5,638 nucleotides of DNA from CAZYVD01 sp964651045 (GTDB taxonomy: Bacteria; Zhuqueibacterota; QNDG01; DSAB01), in NCBI GenBank assembly GCA_964651045.1, contig CAZYVD010000090.1:1-5638 (forward strand), in the 5' to 3' direction. A program made the position numbers and the translations under genes. Below are positions 4,903-5,638 of this stretch, one piece after another. The notes under the pieces were generated by a model that had not been told where the DNA came from, searched no databases, and worked only from the letters and a program-made list of their open reading frames with translations. The stretch's first letter is position 1. The number at the start of each line of letters is the position of its first letter.

Positions 4903-5638
4903 CTATTCTCTCCAATCCATGCAACAATATCGATAACCAGTATAAAAAGAATTAGTTATTTTTTTCGTTGCTCTATTTTTAATGTCTAATATATAAATAT
5001 CTTCTATATAATTTCCTTTTAAACTTTTCGTATATATAATTTTTAATTCATCAGGCGACCAAATCGGAGAATAATAAATGACTGGATTTTGTGTTAGATT
5101 TGTTTTAATTCTTGTCTCTAAGTCAATTATATATATATCAATGGAATCCCTTATACCGGATACGTAAACAATTTTACTCTCATCAGGATTCCAACATGCA
5201 TACATGTCTTGTATATTGTTGTCTGTTAAATATACATTTTCCAGAGAATTTATATTTAAAATCCCTATCTCGAATTTATCAGAATCCAGTTTTCCCGTAG
5301 AGTCATAATAGAAATATTCTTCCATAAATAATAATCTCTCACCATCCTTAGACCAATCTGTTGCAAATATAGATCTATCCTCCGTTTCTATTAAAATCCT
5401 TTCATTCTGACCATTACTGTCAATTATATAAAGATCGTGTATTAGTGAAAAATATCCTTTCCTCCTTGAAAATACAATATTCTCACCATCCGGTGACCAA
5501 ATAGCGCTTACTCCATTCCATGTAAGCTTATAGAGAAAATTTCCGTCATTATCCATAATCCATATAGGCGTCCATTCCATTGTCGTTTCCGGGCCACCCA
5601 CTACAAGAATCTTTGACTTATCTGGCGACCATTTTGCC
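4903..5638 (-). CDS. TolB-like beta-propeller protein, 5' end outside the window
   Basis: The visible 244 codons are the C-terminal part of a WD40-like PD40/TolB-type propeller; the frame stays open to the right edge, so the GTG at 5601 is an internal valine and not a start. Propeller motifs recur as WSPD, WSPD, WSKD, WNPD and WSPD at visible residues 3, 47, 95, 149 and 193, each followed by a strand such as KIVYVS and an IYIID-type strand, with 44-54 residues per blade. The protein ends in DWRE, where a sixth W motif would begin, consistent with ring closure by an N-terminal strand or with loss of the end. Such proteins are often periplasmic or secreted and bind proteins or glycans; the signal peptide would lie outside the window. 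No terminator hairpin with a T-run follows the TAG stop directly. The gene looks more AT-rich than the pyr genes (17 of 60 G+C at 5101-5160 against 27 of 60 at 1261-1320). The exact function is not determinable. Confidence 0.85.
   Translation of the reverse strand, partial: AKWSPDKSKILVVGGPETTMEWTPIWIMDNDGNFLYKLTWNGVSAIWSPDGENIVFSRRKGYFSLIHDLYIIDSNGQNERILIETEDRSIFATDWSKDGERLLFMEEYFYYDSTGKLDSDKFEIGILNINSLENVYLTDNNIQDMYACWNPDESKIVYVSGIRDSIDIYIIDLETRIKTNLTQNPVIYYSPIWSPDELKIIYTKSLKGNYIEDIYILDIKNRATKKITNSFYTGYRYCCMDWRE

Noticed and set aside
5599..5601. GTG at 5601 as the start of the TolB-like gene
   Set aside because: The frame stays open upstream to the window edge and reads as another propeller motif (KWSPD), so this codon is an internal valine.
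1..5638. CRISPR array
   Set aside because: No regularly spaced direct repeats of 23-40 bases occur anywhere in the window.

Overview
The window is bacterial. A pyrimidine-synthesis gene cluster and a cation exchanger gene lie on the + strand. Converging on them from the - strand is a long gene for an ACT-like protein. A non-coding stretch of almost 490 bases follows, rich in inverted repeats, and then the 3' part of a TolB-like beta-propeller gene that runs off the right edge. Shine-Dalgarno motifs (GGGAG before pyrE, AAGGA before the ACT-like gene) show ordinary bacterial translation. The moderately AT-rich composition, the PyrF type and a Bacteroidetes-style promoter motif (TAnnTTTGC) just before pyrF suggest a bacterium of the wider Bacteroidetes/FCB group or a related candidate phylum. 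This placement is an inference with low certainty; no rRNA or marker gene is present.

Layout. Bases 1-146 are a leader with two competing promoter signals. pyrF (OMP decarboxylase), pyrE (orotate phosphoribosyltransferase) and a CaCA-family Na+/Ca2+-type antiporter follow with gaps of 20 and 14 bases and look like one transcription unit. PyrE makes orotidine 5'-phosphate and PyrF decarboxylates it to UMP, so these are the last two steps of de novo UMP synthesis. The antiporter is probably only co-transcribed; no functional link is visible. Its stop codon abuts the stop codon of the converging ACT-like gene inside one TGATCA palindrome, leaving no intergenic base and no room for a shared terminator.

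The ACT-like protein (626 aa from the ATG with a good Shine-Dalgarno) has one convincing ACT domain near its N-terminus and several further segments with an ACT-like strand-helix-strand pattern, but no catalytic domain I recognise. It is the least understood gene here.

Bases 4414-4902 carry a probable sigma70-type -10 element for the ACT-like gene, an operator-like pair of inverted repeats, a 32-base REP-like imperfect palindrome, an AT hairpin, an 83-base nested foldable element that ends in a T-run on the - strand (and overlaps a 33-codon ORF), and a bulged inverted repeat just beyond the 3' end of the TolB-like gene. The TolB-like gene looks more AT-rich than the pyr genes. Together with the foldable repeats this hints at an acquired or mobile segment, but no transposase or integrase is visible and nothing here proves a new system.
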